Notes under the pieces: generated by a model
Seen by the model: the letters and a program-made list of their open reading frames with translations, nothing else
The model's database searches: none
What the model was told of the DNA's origin: nothing
Position numbers and translations under genes: made by a program
From: Nocardiopsis quinghaiensis
GTDB taxonomy: Bacteria > Actinomycetota > Actinomycetes > Streptosporangiales > Streptosporangiaceae
Length of the DNA stretch: 64,000 nt
Assembly (NCBI RefSeq): GCF_008638365.1
Contig: NZ_VWVU01000002.1
Span: forward strand, 1 to 64,000
Reading direction: 5' to 3'
Part shown: in pieces, positions 56,590-64,000 of the stretch
Layout: the number at the start of each line of letters is the position of its first letter
Numbering within the stretch: position 1 is the first letter of the stretch

Positions 56590-57765
56590 TCATGGGGACT
56601 CCCGCGCGGTCAGGGCCGACAGAGTGCGCAGCCCCTCCAGCACGGGCCCGGGCGCGTCGAGTCCCTCCAGCCGGGCCTCGCCCCGCGCGGCGAGTTCCCG
56701 GCACCTGCGCCGAACCAGGTCGCGGGCGCCGACGCGGTCCAGGGCGTCGGCCACCTCGGCGGGGTCCGCGTCCGTGTCGGGGGCACCGACCAGGTCGAGC
56801 AGCCGCAGCGCGGCGGTGTCCCCGCGCTCCCGGGCCAGGCGGATGCCGGCCACGAGCAGCAGGGTGCACTTGCCCTCGCGGATGTCCTCGCCCACCGGTT
56901 TGCCGGTCCGGCCGCTGTCCCCGTAGACGCCGAGGAGGTCGTCGCGCAGCTGGAAGGCCGTGCCGACGTCCCTGCCGTAGCCGCGCAGCACGTCCACCGT
57001 CGCCGGGTCGGCCCCGGCCATCGCCGCGCCCAGGTGCAGGGGCCGCTCGACGCTGTACGAGGCCGTCTTGAGCAGGTCCACGCGCAGGGCCGCCTCCTCC
57101 GAGCGCTCCCTGCGGGCCTGGGCGCGCACGTCGAGGAACTGTCCGGCCATGATCTCGGTGCGCAGCTCCCGCCACACGGCCCGAGCCCGCGTGGGCTCGG
57201 GGACGCCCGGCAGGGCCTCTCCCAGCATGTCGTCGGCCCACACCAGGGCGAGGTCCCCCACGAGCACGGCCAGCGCCTCGCCGTAGCGGCGGGGCTCTCC
57301 GACGAGTCCGTCACGCAGGTGCTCGCCGATGTGGTGGGCGTGCACCGAGGGGCGGCCCCGGCGGGTCGGGGAGCCGTCCATCACGTCGTCGTGGACGAGC
57401 GCGCAGGTCTGGATGAGTTCCAGGGCGGCGCAGGCCTGGAGGGCGGAGCGCGCCGTGTCCCCGCTGGACGCGCCCCCGCCCGCGGTCCATCCCCACCACG
57501 CCAGCCGGGACCGCATCCTCTTGCCCCCGCCCAGGGTGAAGCGGGCGGTCGTCCCGGCCAGGTCCCTGCCGAACTCACCGTCGACGCGCCCGGCCTCGTC
57601 GAGCCTGCGGTCGAGGTAGTGCCGCAGCGCGTCGTCCAGGGCGGCACGCTCGTCCCCGGCCGCGCCGTTCCCGTGGTCGGTGTGCCTGTGGGTGTTCAGG
57701 ATGGGATTGACGGCATCCTCCCCGGGATGGTCCCGGACTTCGCGCCCGGAAGACTCAGAGTCCAT
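56590..57765 (-). CDS. crtE: Geranylgeranyl diphosphate synthase
   Basis: A 391-residue trans-prenyltransferase that supplies GGPP. The first aspartate-rich motif is ALVHDDVMDGSPTRRGRPS (about residue 150), the second is TAFQLRDDLLGVYGDSGRTGKP (about 275), with GGGKRMRSRLAWW before them. The N-terminal 50 residues before the fold are low in similarity, so the true start is a little uncertain: ATG 57765 is the best in-frame codon but lacks a clear ribosome site, and the mRNA might be leaderless. It heads crtE-crtI-crtB-Rieske. Confidence 0.9.
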   Translation of the reverse strand: MDSESSGREVRDHPGEDAVNPILNTHRHTDHGNGAAGDERAALDDALRHYLDRRLDEAGRVDGEFGRDLAGTTARFTLGGGKRMRSRLAWWGWTAGGGASSGDTARSALQACAALELIQTCALVHDDVMDGSPTRRGRPSVHAHHIGEHLRDGLVGEPRRYGEALAVLVGDLALVWADDMLGEALPGVPEPTRARAVWRELRTEIMAGQFLDVRAQARRERSEEAALRVDLLKTASYSVERPLHLGAAMAGADPATVDVLRGYGRDVGTAFQLRDDLLGVYGDSGRTGKPVGEDIREGKCTLLLVAGIRLARERGDTAALRLLDLVGAPDTDADPAEVADALDRVGARDLVRRRCRELAARGEARLEGLDAPGPVLEGLRTLSALTARESP

Positions 57766-58219
57766 GCATCTTGGTAGGCGAACCACTTCCCCCCTCGCCG
57801 AGGATGAATCCCCGCGTCGAAGACGTGTCCCGCTTCGGGCTGGGCCCGGCGAGCCGCCACGCTCGGACTTCCGGGGACGGCCGGAGGCGCCGGTCGCACG
57901 AGTGCGGGAGAGGAGGCATGGACACCGCGTCGACCGCGTCCTCTCCACCCGGTTCCGGGGAGCCCCGTCCGGTGGATCCGGAAATCAGGTCGCGCGCCGA
58001 ACTCTACGACGCTCTCCGGAGCGACGGGCAGCGACTCGCCGGTCGGCTTCACCCGCTCGCCGTACCGGATGGCCGTCCGGCTGACGGGGACGCGGGGCGC
58101 GGTCGCCCTCTTCCACGGCACAACACAGTCCGACATGGCCGAATGGGACCCATAAACCCCAAAAACGCGCTTTGTCTCTCGTAAGCCAACACTCCGCGAT
58201 CGTGCGGTTGCTTCACGAC
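57766..58219. other. 454-base gap between crtE and the second BCCT gene
   Basis: This region should hold the divergent promoters of crtE (-) and the BCCT gene (+). A short inverted pair TGGT-N6-ACCA lies at 57772-57785, right before the crtE start. A + frame beginning ATG 57918 (88 residues, MDTASTASS) has AGGAGG only one base before the ATG and atypical codon use at its end; an antisense frame of 146 residues (58136-57696) also shows no family signature. I support neither as a gene. Confidence 0.4.
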
Positions 58220-59956
58220 ATGGCGCTCAGCCCCTACCATCCCACGAGACATGACCATGGGCCGGACACGCACGGCCCGGCATCCCCCGACCAGAGGGGA
58301 CGCCCGACCCTCCGGGGCTGGGAAGGAGCCACCATCTCACCCCTACGTGAGTACATCCGAGAACACACCAACCCCACGGTCTTCGGAGTCTCCGGGATCG
58401 TGATCCTCGCCTTCGTCGTCATCGGCATCGTCGCCACCGATCCGTTGCTGACCGCGGCCACGACCGCACGGGACTGGATCGGTGAGACCCTGGGCTGGGT
58501 CTACGTCCTGTCCACCACCTTCTTCCTCCTGCTGGCGTTCTTCCTCATGCTCAGCCGGTTCGGGAAGGTCCGTCTGGGCCCCGACGACTCGCGCCCCGAG
58601 TTCGGGACGCTGCCCTGGTTCGCCATGCTCTTCACCACCGGCATGGGGATCGGCCTGGTGTTCTGGGGGGTCTCAGAACCCATTCACCACCTGCACGCGC
58701 CCCGCTCCGCGGAGCTGACCCCTGTCGAGGGGTCACCGCCCCTGGCGGAGGCCGCCAACGACGCCCTGGCCCTGAGCTACTTCCACTGGGGCCTCCACCC
58801 CTGGGCGATCTACATCGCGCTCGGCCTGTCCCTGGGCTACTTCGCATTCCGCAAGGGCCTCCCCCTGCGCCCCGCCTCCGCGCTCTACCCGCTGCTGGGC
58901 GACCGCGCCTTCGGCTGGCCCGGCAACATCGTGGACATCGTGGCCGTGTTCGGCACCATCTTCGGCCTGGCCACGTCCCTGGGCCTGGGAACGCTCCAGA
59001 TCAACGGCGGCCTCACCTCCGTCTTCGGCATTCCGTCCAACTCCACCGTGCAGTCGTTGATCATCATCGTGATCACCGGGGTCGCCCTGGTCAGCGTGCT
59101 CTCGGGCATCGACAAGGGCATCCGCCGACTGTCCGTCATCAACCTGTGGCTGGCGTTCCTGCTGTTGGTGGTCGTCTTCGCCCTGGGTCCCAAGCTGTGG
59201 ATCATCAGCATGATGACCACGGGCGCGGGCGAGTACCTGAACAACCTCATTCCCTGGAGCCTGTCCTTCCCCAGCCCGCGCGTGGACCCGCAGGCGTTCG
59301 AGTGGGTCACCGCCTGGAGCATCTTCTACTGGGGCTGGTGGATCTCCTGGGCACCGTTCGTCGGCATCTTCCTGGCCCGGATCTCCTACGGACGCACCAT
59401 CCGCGAGTTCGTGCTCGGGGCGCTGTTCGCCCCGGTCGTCGTGTCCATCCTGTGGTTCGGCGTGTTCGGCGGTTCCGGGCTCTACTACGAGCTGTTCGGC
59501 GACGGCGGCCTGAACGCGCTGAGCGAGGAGGACCGGTCCTTCCGCCTGCTGGAACTGCTGCCGGGGGGAGCGATCGTCGGAGGCCTCATCTCCCTCCTGC
59601 TGATCATCGTGGTGACCGTCTTCTTCATCACCTCCTCCGACTCCGGATCCCTGGTGGTGGACACGCTCACCAGCGGCGGCGGCATCAGGCCGGTCCGGGC
59701 CCAGCGCGCCTTCTGGGCCATCAGCGAGGGCGCGGTCACCCTGATCCTGCTGGTGCTGGGCGGCGAGAACGCGCTGGCGGCCCTACAGGCCGCGTCCGTC
59801 GTCACCGGTCTGCCCTTCGCGATCATCCTGTTGTTCATGGTGTGGGGCCTGGTCAAGGCACTGTCGGACGAACCCAGGCCGGGGGGCCCGAGGGAACGGC
59901 GCGCCGAGGACCGTCAACCCTCCGGCCCGTTCCCTGAGGGACAGCCGCGCGTGTAG
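58220..59956 (+). CDS. BCCT-family compatible-solute transporter (second copy)
   Basis: A BetP-like transporter of up to 578 residues with twelve segments. The first Na+-linked segment reads FTTGMGIGLVFWGVSEPIHHL, closer to BetP than the copy at 7097-8767, and WSIFYWGWWISWAPFVGIFLARISYGRTIREFVLG in outline holds the betaine-binding tryptophans; FFITSSDSGSLVVDTL follows. The start is unclear: ATG 58220 adds about 38 residues unlike the family, whereas the strongest ribosome site GGAAGGAG (58321-58328) is followed five bases later by an in-frame ATC at 58334. The tail is hydrophilic. It lies just before the Hsp20 gene, so both may be stress-induced. Confidence 0.85.
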   Translation: MALSPYHPTRHDHGPDTHGPASPDQRGRPTLRGWEGATISPLREYIREHTNPTVFGVSGIVILAFVVIGIVATDPLLTAATTARDWIGETLGWVYVLSTTFFLLLAFFLMLSRFGKVRLGPDDSRPEFGTLPWFAMLFTTGMGIGLVFWGVSEPIHHLHAPRSAELTPVEGSPPLAEAANDALALSYFHWGLHPWAIYIALGLSLGYFAFRKGLPLRPASALYPLLGDRAFGWPGNIVDIVAVFGTIFGLATSLGLGTLQINGGLTSVFGIPSNSTVQSLIIIVITGVALVSVLSGIDKGIRRLSVINLWLAFLLLVVVFALGPKLWIISMMTTGAGEYLNNLIPWSLSFPSPRVDPQAFEWVTAWSIFYWGWWISWAPFVGIFLARISYGRTIREFVLGALFAPVVVSILWFGVFGGSGLYYELFGDGGLNALSEEDRSFRLLELLPGGAIVGGLISLLLIIVVTVFFITSSDSGSLVVDTLTSGGGIRPVRAQRAFWAISEGAVTLILLVLGGENALAALQAASVVTGLPFAIILLFMVWGLVKALSDEPRPGGPRERRAEDRQPSGPFPEGQPRV

Positions 59957-59986
59957 TCCCAGACAGCACGAAGAAAGGAGGCGACC

Positions 59987-60466
59987 GTGGCGCCGAAGAG
60001 ATTCAACAACCCCTTCCACGGTGTGGTGGACATGATCACCGAGATGAACCGCATCTCCGACAGCATGGCCTCGGTGGAGACCGGGCACGTCGGTGAGCGC
60101 GAGCGCGGACACGCCGACGCGTGGAGCCCGCCCACCGACATCCTCGCCCGGGGCAACGAGCTGATCATCCGCTGCGAAGTGCCCGGTGTGCGGGAACAGG
60201 ACGTGTCCGTCAGCCTCAACCACGGAATCCTCACCATCACCGGCGAGCGTCAGCGGGACGAGGAGAGCAGCGTCGTCTACTACTCCTCCGAGCGGTTCAT
60301 GGGAAAGTTCCGCCGGGAGATCAGCCTCCCGGAGGAGGTGGAGGAGAAGGACATCGAGGCCAGCTACGACGAGGGGCTGCTGGAGGTGGTGGTGCACGGC
60401 GCCGCCAACGCCAAGGGGCCCAAGCGCATCACCGTGCGCAGGCGGTCCCGGGACCAGAAGTCCTGA
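59987..60466 (+). CDS. Hsp20/alpha-crystallin small heat-shock protein
   Basis: A 159-residue small heat-shock protein. The alpha-crystallin domain (about residues 45-140) starts PPTDILARGNELIIRCEVPGVREQDVSVSLNHGILTITGERQRDEESS in outline and ends ASYDEGLLEVVVHGAANAKGPKRITV, with the usual G-x-L (GLLEV) of the last strands; the C-terminal I/V-x-I/V is loosely kept as KRITV. It binds unfolded proteins without ATP. GTG 59987 has AAAGGAGG five bases upstream, one of the best ribosome sites here. A 17-bp perfect terminator follows. No HAIR/HspR or CIRCE element was recognised upstream. Confidence 0.9.
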   Translation: MAPKRFNNPFHGVVDMITEMNRISDSMASVETGHVGERERGHADAWSPPTDILARGNELIIRCEVPGVREQDVSVSLNHGILTITGERQRDEESSVVYYSSERFMGKFRREISLPEEVEEKDIEASYDEGLLEVVVHGAANAKGPKRITVRRRSRDQKS

Positions 60467-60472
60467 ACCGTC

Positions 60473-60510
60473 GGCGGGGCCCCGCGGGAGCATTCCCGCG
60501 GGGCCCCGCC
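60473..60510 (+). terminator. Strong terminator after the Hsp20 gene
   Basis: GGCGGGGCCCCGCGGGA (60473-60489), GCAT loop, and its perfect complement at 60494-60510, starting seven bases after the Hsp20 stop. Confidence 0.75.
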
Positions 60511-60614
60511 ATGTGCGGCGCGTGTGACGGAAGTCGCCGGGAACCGAACGGCGCCCCGGACCGACCCGTGGGGTGAACGGCCGCGAGAGCGCGGCCCGAA
60601 CCCATGGAGAGAAC

Positions 60615-61208
60615 ATGGATCGCGTCCGCACCATCCGTACCGCTCACACCGCCTGGGCGGCCTCCCTGCTCTGCCTCGGCCTCGCCCTCACCGCCTGCGG
60701 CGGGGCCCCGGAGGAGGGCACCGCCCCAGCGGACCAGGAGGCCGGCGCCGCGGCGACCGAAGCCGACTCCTTCTCCGTGACCGATCCCTGGATCAAGGCC
60801 GTCACCGCCGAGGAGGGGATGACCGGCGTCTTCGGGGAGCTGGTCAACGGCTCCGGCCAGGAGATCACCCTCGTCTCCGCGAGCTACGGCGCGGCCGGGA
60901 AGGTCGAACTGCACGAGTCCGTCACCGAGGGGGCGGACTCCACCATGCGCGAGAAGGAGGGCGGCTTCACCGTCCCCCCGGAAGGCAGCCATGTGCTGGA
61001 GCCCGGCGCCGACCACATCATGGTCATGGACCTGGCCGAGGACCTCGAACCGGGCGCCGACGCGAACGTCACCGTGGAGTTCTCCGACGGTTCCACGGCC
61101 GAGTTCACCGCGGCCGTCAAGGACTACGCCGGAGCCGACGAGGAGTACGGGGGCGAAGGGCCGGAGGAGTCCCAGGACGGGGGGCACGAAGGGCACGAGG
61201 ACCACTGA
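60615..61208 (+). CDS. PCu(A)C-type periplasmic copper chaperone lipoprotein
   Basis: A 197-residue lipoprotein that carries Cu(I) outside the membrane. The signal sequence ends in the lipobox LALTACGG (Cys about 28), so it is anchored by a lipid. The copper motif H-x10-M-x22-H-x-M is complete: LHESVTEGADSTM then SHVLEPGADHIMVMDL. The C-terminus is acidic and has HEGHEDH. It is followed by a Tat-exported DyP peroxidase gene overlapping by one base, like the ecuC-dtpA pair of Streptomyces lividans, so it may deliver copper to secreted oxidases. ATG 60615 follows GGAGA. Confidence 0.88.
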   Translation: MDRVRTIRTAHTAWAASLLCLGLALTACGGAPEEGTAPADQEAGAAATEADSFSVTDPWIKAVTAEEGMTGVFGELVNGSGQEITLVSASYGAAGKVELHESVTEGADSTMREKEGGFTVPPEGSHVLEPGADHIMVMDLAEDLEPGADANVTVEFSDGSTAEFTAAVKDYAGADEEYGGEGPEESQDGGHEGHEDH

Positions 61209-62416
61209 TGGGTGACGGCGAGGCACAGTTCAGCCGCCGGGGCCTGCTCCTCGGAGGCGCCGCCGCCGGTGCCGGTGCCGCCGGGGGCGCGCTCGCCCAC
61301 CGGTGGACGGCGGAGCCGGCGCCGGCTCCCCGGGCCCCCGTCCTCAACGGCACGCTGACCGTACCGTTCCACGGCACCCGGCAGGCGGGGGTGGAGACGC
61401 CGCCGCAGGCGCACGGCACCTTCGTCGCCCTGGATCTGGAACCGGGGACCGACGCCGACGGGGTTCGGCGGCTCATGCGGCTGCTCAGCGACGACGCGGC
61501 ACGCATGTCCCAAGGCGAACCCGCCCTGGCCGACACCGAGCCCGAACTCGCCGAGGTCCCGGCCCGGCTCACCACCACGTTCGGGTTCGGCAGGGGCCTG
61601 GTGGAACGGGTGGACGCCACCGCCGTACCGGACTGGCTGGGGCCGCTGCCGGAATTCGACCACGACCGGCTCGACCCGGCCTGGGGCGGGGCGGACCTGC
61701 TGCTCCAGGTGTGCGCGGACGATCCCGTCACCGTCTCCCACGCGGTGCGGATGATGCTCAAGGACGCGCGGTCCTTCGCGCGGGTGCGGTGGACACAGAC
61801 CGGGTTCCGCCGTGCCCACGGATCCCAGCCCGGGGGCACCACCATGCGCAACCTGATGGGGCAGGTGGACGGTACCGTCAACCCGGTGCCGGGGACCGAG
61901 GAGTTCGACCGTCTCGTGTGGGTCGGCGGCGAACCGGAGTGGCTGGAGGGCGGCACGAGCCTGGTGTTGCGTCGGATCGCCACCCACCTGGACACCTGGG
62001 ACGAGCTGGACCGGCCCGCGCGGGAGGCGGTCATCGGCCGCCGCGTGGACAACGGCGCGCCGCTGACCGGCACCGAGGAGCACGACGAGGTGGACCTGGA
62101 CGCCACCGACTCCTCGGGGCTGCCGGCCATCCCCGCGTTCGCGCACGTGCGCCGGGCCCGCACCGACGACCCGGGCCAGCGGATCTTCCGCCGCGGCTAC
62201 AACTACGACCACCGGGATTCCGGCGGCCAGGACGCGGGGTTGCTGTTCGCCTCCTACCAGGCCGACCCGCTGCGCCAGTTCGCACCCGTCCAGCAGCGCC
62301 TGGACGAACTGGATCTGCTCAACCAGTGGACGACCGCCGTGGGATCGGCGGTGTTCGCCCTTCCGCCGGGCTGCGAGGAGGGAGGATACGTGGGCCGGCC
62401 CCTGCTCGAAGGATGA
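61208..62416 (+). CDS. Tat-exported dye-decolourising peroxidase (DyP/DtpA-like)
   Basis: A 402-residue heme peroxidase. The Tat signal is FSRRGLLLGGAAAGAGAAGG (twin arginine at residues 10-11). The DyP signature G-x-x-D-G is GQVDGTVNP (about residue 220), with distal Asp; the proximal His is probably in FAHVRRARTDDPG (about residue 315), and RIFRRGYNYDH follows. It oxidises organic compounds with H2O2 outside the cell. The start codon overlaps the PCu(A)C stop by one base (TGATG), so both proteins are made together. In S. lividans the homologous DtpA works with copper chaperones for hyphal development; the same role here is inference. Confidence 0.9.
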   Translation: MGDGEAQFSRRGLLLGGAAAGAGAAGGALAHRWTAEPAPAPRAPVLNGTLTVPFHGTRQAGVETPPQAHGTFVALDLEPGTDADGVRRLMRLLSDDAARMSQGEPALADTEPELAEVPARLTTTFGFGRGLVERVDATAVPDWLGPLPEFDHDRLDPAWGGADLLLQVCADDPVTVSHAVRMMLKDARSFARVRWTQTGFRRAHGSQPGGTTMRNLMGQVDGTVNPVPGTEEFDRLVWVGGEPEWLEGGTSLVLRRIATHLDTWDELDRPAREAVIGRRVDNGAPLTGTEEHDEVDLDATDSSGLPAIPAFAHVRRARTDDPGQRIFRRGYNYDHRDSGGQDAGLLFASYQADPLRQFAPVQQRLDELDLLNQWTTAVGSAVFALPPGCEEGGYVGRPLLEG

Positions 62417-62510
62417 GAGCCCCGTACCCGTCCGCGTGCCGCACCTTCTGGAACGGCCCCGCCTCGGGCCCCGGACACAGGGCGGGACGAGCGGGTGCGA
62501 CGATGAGTCC

Positions 62511-63071
62511 ATGACGGAGCGGCCACCCCTGCGCGCGGCCCGCGCCGGGGTGTTCGCCTCGGTGTGCACCGCCGTGTCCGTGGGCGGCCACACCCTGACC
62601 TCGGACCACGGCGTTCCGCTCGGCGGCCTGCTCGTGGGCGCCGTCCTGGTCTACGCCTTCGCCTGGGCCGCGACCGGCCGCGAACGCGGGTTCGGCACGA
62701 TCGCCGGGTGGATGGCGTGGGGCCAACTGGGCCTGCACCTGGTGTTCTCCGCGGACTGGTCAGCGGGCGCCCACGGCGCCCACACGGTCGGCCCCGCCGC
62801 CGTGGAGGCCGCCTCGGGCGGCGCCGACATGCTCGCCGCCCACGTGGTGGCGGGCGCCGTGTGCGCCTGGTGGCTTCGCCAGGGCGAGGCGGCGCTCTTC
62901 TCCTACCTGCGGCTGACCGCCGCCGCGCTGCTGCCCGTCCTGGTGCTCGCGGTACCGCGTCCGACGCACGAGCGGGTACCGTCGTCCCCGTTCCCCGAGC
63001 GGGACGCGCCCGCGCCCGTCACGCCCTACCTGCGGCACAGCCTGGTTCTGAGGGGTCCGCCGGGGCTTTAG
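62511..63071 (+). CDS. Membrane protein of the copper module
   Basis: A 186-residue membrane protein with about five hydrophobic segments (near residues 12-30, 40-60, 65-85, 105-125 and 135-152), and a hydrophilic Pro-rich tail. Histidines lie at the edges (GGHTLTSDHG, GAHGAHTVG, AAHVVAG). Multi-segment proteins of this type follow copper chaperone/DyP genes in actinobacteria and may help metal transfer, but I cannot name a family. It starts 94 bases after the peroxidase gene on the same strand. ATG 62511; ribosome site weak (GACGATGAG). No terminator is seen before the sigma gene. Confidence 0.7.
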   Translation: MTERPPLRAARAGVFASVCTAVSVGGHTLTSDHGVPLGGLLVGAVLVYAFAWAATGRERGFGTIAGWMAWGQLGLHLVFSADWSAGAHGAHTVGPAAVEAASGGADMLAAHVVAGAVCAWWLRQGEAALFSYLRLTAAALLPVLVLAVPRPTHERVPSSPFPERDAPAPVTPYLRHSLVLRGPPGL

Positions 63072-63347
63072 GCCGCCGTCCGTCCCGGACCGCTTCGCGC
63101 CCGCGCTCCCCCGCCGTCTTCCCCGCGCCCGCGCGACCCGGGAGGACCGCGGCCCCGGCGTGCCCCGCGCCGTGCCGCGGCCCCACCGCGCCACACGCGC
63201 CTCCCGCGCACGCCCGGTTCCCGCGTGCCCGCGTCCGGTCCCCCTCCACGAGGCCGGCCCCGCACGCCTTCCACCACCGCGCGCACCACCCCGCCCGAGG
63301 CCGTCCGCCGCCGGGCCGGTCGTGCGCGCCCGGAACCCGGAGCACCG
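63072..63347. other. Intergenic region before the ECF sigma gene
   Basis: About 276 bases, extremely C-rich on the + strand (long CCCGCG runs). Reading frames across it are low-complexity Pro/Arg/Ala and have no ribosome site. I saw no clear promoter or hairpin. It is probably the control region of the sigma gene. Confidence 0.4.
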
Positions 63348-64000
63348 ATGCCCACCGAAACCACGTCCCAGGAACAGCGCCCGGTCCGGGCGCGGCACCC
63401 CTCCCGACGTCCCACGCACCGCCCGCGGACCGACCGTCCCGCGGGTGCACCCCGAAGCACCGCACCGAGCCCGGGGGGAGAGCCCCGCTCCCCCGAGGAA
63501 CACGACCGCGAACTCGACCGGCTGGCGCTCGCCGCACGCCGGGGCTCGGACACCGCGCTGGAGGCGTTCGTCCGGTGCACCCGTCCCGACGTCGCCCGCT
63601 ACATCTCCCGCAGGGTCCACTCCGACCGGGTCGAGGAGCTCACCCAGGAGACCTACCTGCGGGCACTGCACGGCCTGCCGCGGTTCGCCGGACGCGCCCC
63701 GGCACGGGCCTGGCTGCTGGCCATCGCCCGCAACACCGTCGTCGACCGCTACCGCAGCGACGCCGCACGGCCCGACTGCGTGGGCCCGGCCGACTGGGAC
63801 CTCCTGCCCGAGCGGTCGGCCCGGTTCGACGAGTACGTCGCCCTGCGCGCCCTGCTGGACGGGCTCCCGGCCGAGCGGCGGCGGGCGTTCGTCCTCACCC
63901 AGGTCGAGGGCCTGACCTACGCCGAGGCCGCCCGGTCGGCGGGTGTCCCCGTGGGCACGATCCGCTCGCGGGTCGCCCGCGCCCGCGACGAGCTGCTACG
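63348..64000 (+). CDS. ECF-type RNA polymerase sigma factor (partial at the right edge)
   Basis: The first 217 residues of an ECF sigma factor. A disordered basic N-terminus of about 50 residues is followed by region 2 (ALEAFVRCTRPDVARYISRRVHSDRVEELTQETYLRALHGLPRF in outline, about residues 70-115, then ARAWLLAIARNTVVDRYR) and region 4 (LDGLPAERRRAFVLTQVEGLTYAEAARSAGVPVGTIRSRVARARDELL, about 165-215). ATG 63348 follows GGAG. The gene continues beyond 64000. Position after the copper module suggests it controls metal or oxidative-stress genes; the expected anti-sigma (zinc-binding type) gene would lie outside the window. Confidence 0.85.
   Translation, partial: MPTETTSQEQRPVRARHPSRRPTHRPRTDRPAGAPRSTAPSPGGEPRSPEEHDRELDRLALAARRGSDTALEAFVRCTRPDVARYISRRVHSDRVEELTQETYLRALHGLPRFAGRAPARAWLLAIARNTVVDRYRSDAARPDCVGPADWDLLPERSARFDEYVALRALLDGLPAERRRAFVLTQVEGLTYAEAARSAGVPVGTIRSRVARARDELL

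Noticed and set aside
57696..58136. 146-residue minus-strand frame over the crtE promoter region
   Set aside because: It overlaps the crtE start in another frame and shows no domain.
15488..58174. The 9-mer CAAAGCGCG found in three intergenic places (about 15493, 47355 and 58166)
   Set aside because: Too short and too few copies to separate from chance; the three flanking genes have nothing obvious in common.
57918..58184. 88-residue frame MDTASTASS with AGGAGG just before its ATG
   Set aside because: The ribosome site is only one base from the start, the end of the frame has AT-rich atypical codons, and no family was recognised.

Overview
The window is about 64 kb of very GC-rich DNA with GTG/TTG starts, strong purine-rich ribosome sites and dense short operons. 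It also carries two BCCT osmolyte transporters, an aromatic-carotenoid locus, many F420-, GntR-, AraC- and LuxR-type genes, and an extracytoplasmic copper/DyP module. This points to a filamentous or halotolerant actinobacterium. A Nocardiopsis-like organism is my guess from gene content alone; no rRNA or tRNA is present to test it.

Layout. 1-6.1 kb: + strand metabolic genes (sarcosine-oxidase-like flavoenzyme, SDR, glyoxalase-fold protein, ABM monooxygenase, BenE transporter), then a GNAT acetyltransferase preceded by a promoter and a 17-residue leader peptide. 6.2-10 kb: nucleotidyltransferase, BCCT transporter, alpha/beta hydrolase. 10.3-13.4 kb: aldo-keto reductase with a twin palindromic operator, MDR reductase, divergent LysR regulator. 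13.4-24 kb: EEP phosphatase-family protein, LLM oxidoreductase, apparently frameshifted HTH gene, HAD phosphatase, internally deleted GNAT remnant, methyltransferase, AraC/NmrA divergent pair, GH3 glycosidase, ACR3-like transporter, LuxR-type regulator. 24.3-27.3 kb: small cysteine-containing membrane protein coupled to an MFS transporter, with a divergent GlxA-type regulator.

27.4-33.2 kb is the most interesting part. It is a compact minus-strand operon that combines EctA-like and EctC-like (ectoine) enzymes with an acyl carrier protein, an AMP-forming ligase, a BtrK-type PLP decarboxylase, a small AcpS-type phosphopantetheinyl transferase and an ammonia-lyase-type hotdog protein. A short secreted peptide ending in DSGWQ repeats comes first. 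There is no EctB. I read it as a carrier-protein-tethered pathway that borrows the ectoine cyclase, with an unknown product.

33.4-42.5 kb: membrane protein, VWA protein, DUF892 ferritin-like protein, then a 5-oxoprolinase locus (DUF1445, pxpC, pxpB, pxpA, NRAMP-like transporter) divergent from a GntR regulator with a clear operator, and a secreted lipase. 42.8-47.3 kb: MurG paralogue, class IV aminotransferase, MMPL exporter. 47.4-57.8 kb: carotenoid locus of the isorenieratene type (crtY; crtT-crtU; crtE-crtI-crtB-Rieske) with a DUF2867 SDR. 58-64 kb: second BCCT transporter, Hsp20, and a copper module (PCu(A)C lipoprotein, Tat-exported DyP peroxidase, membrane protein) followed by an ECF sigma factor that runs off the window.

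Convergent gene pairs are mostly separated by long perfect hairpins, listed as terminators. I saw no CRISPR array, insertion sequence, phage gene, rRNA or tRNA.
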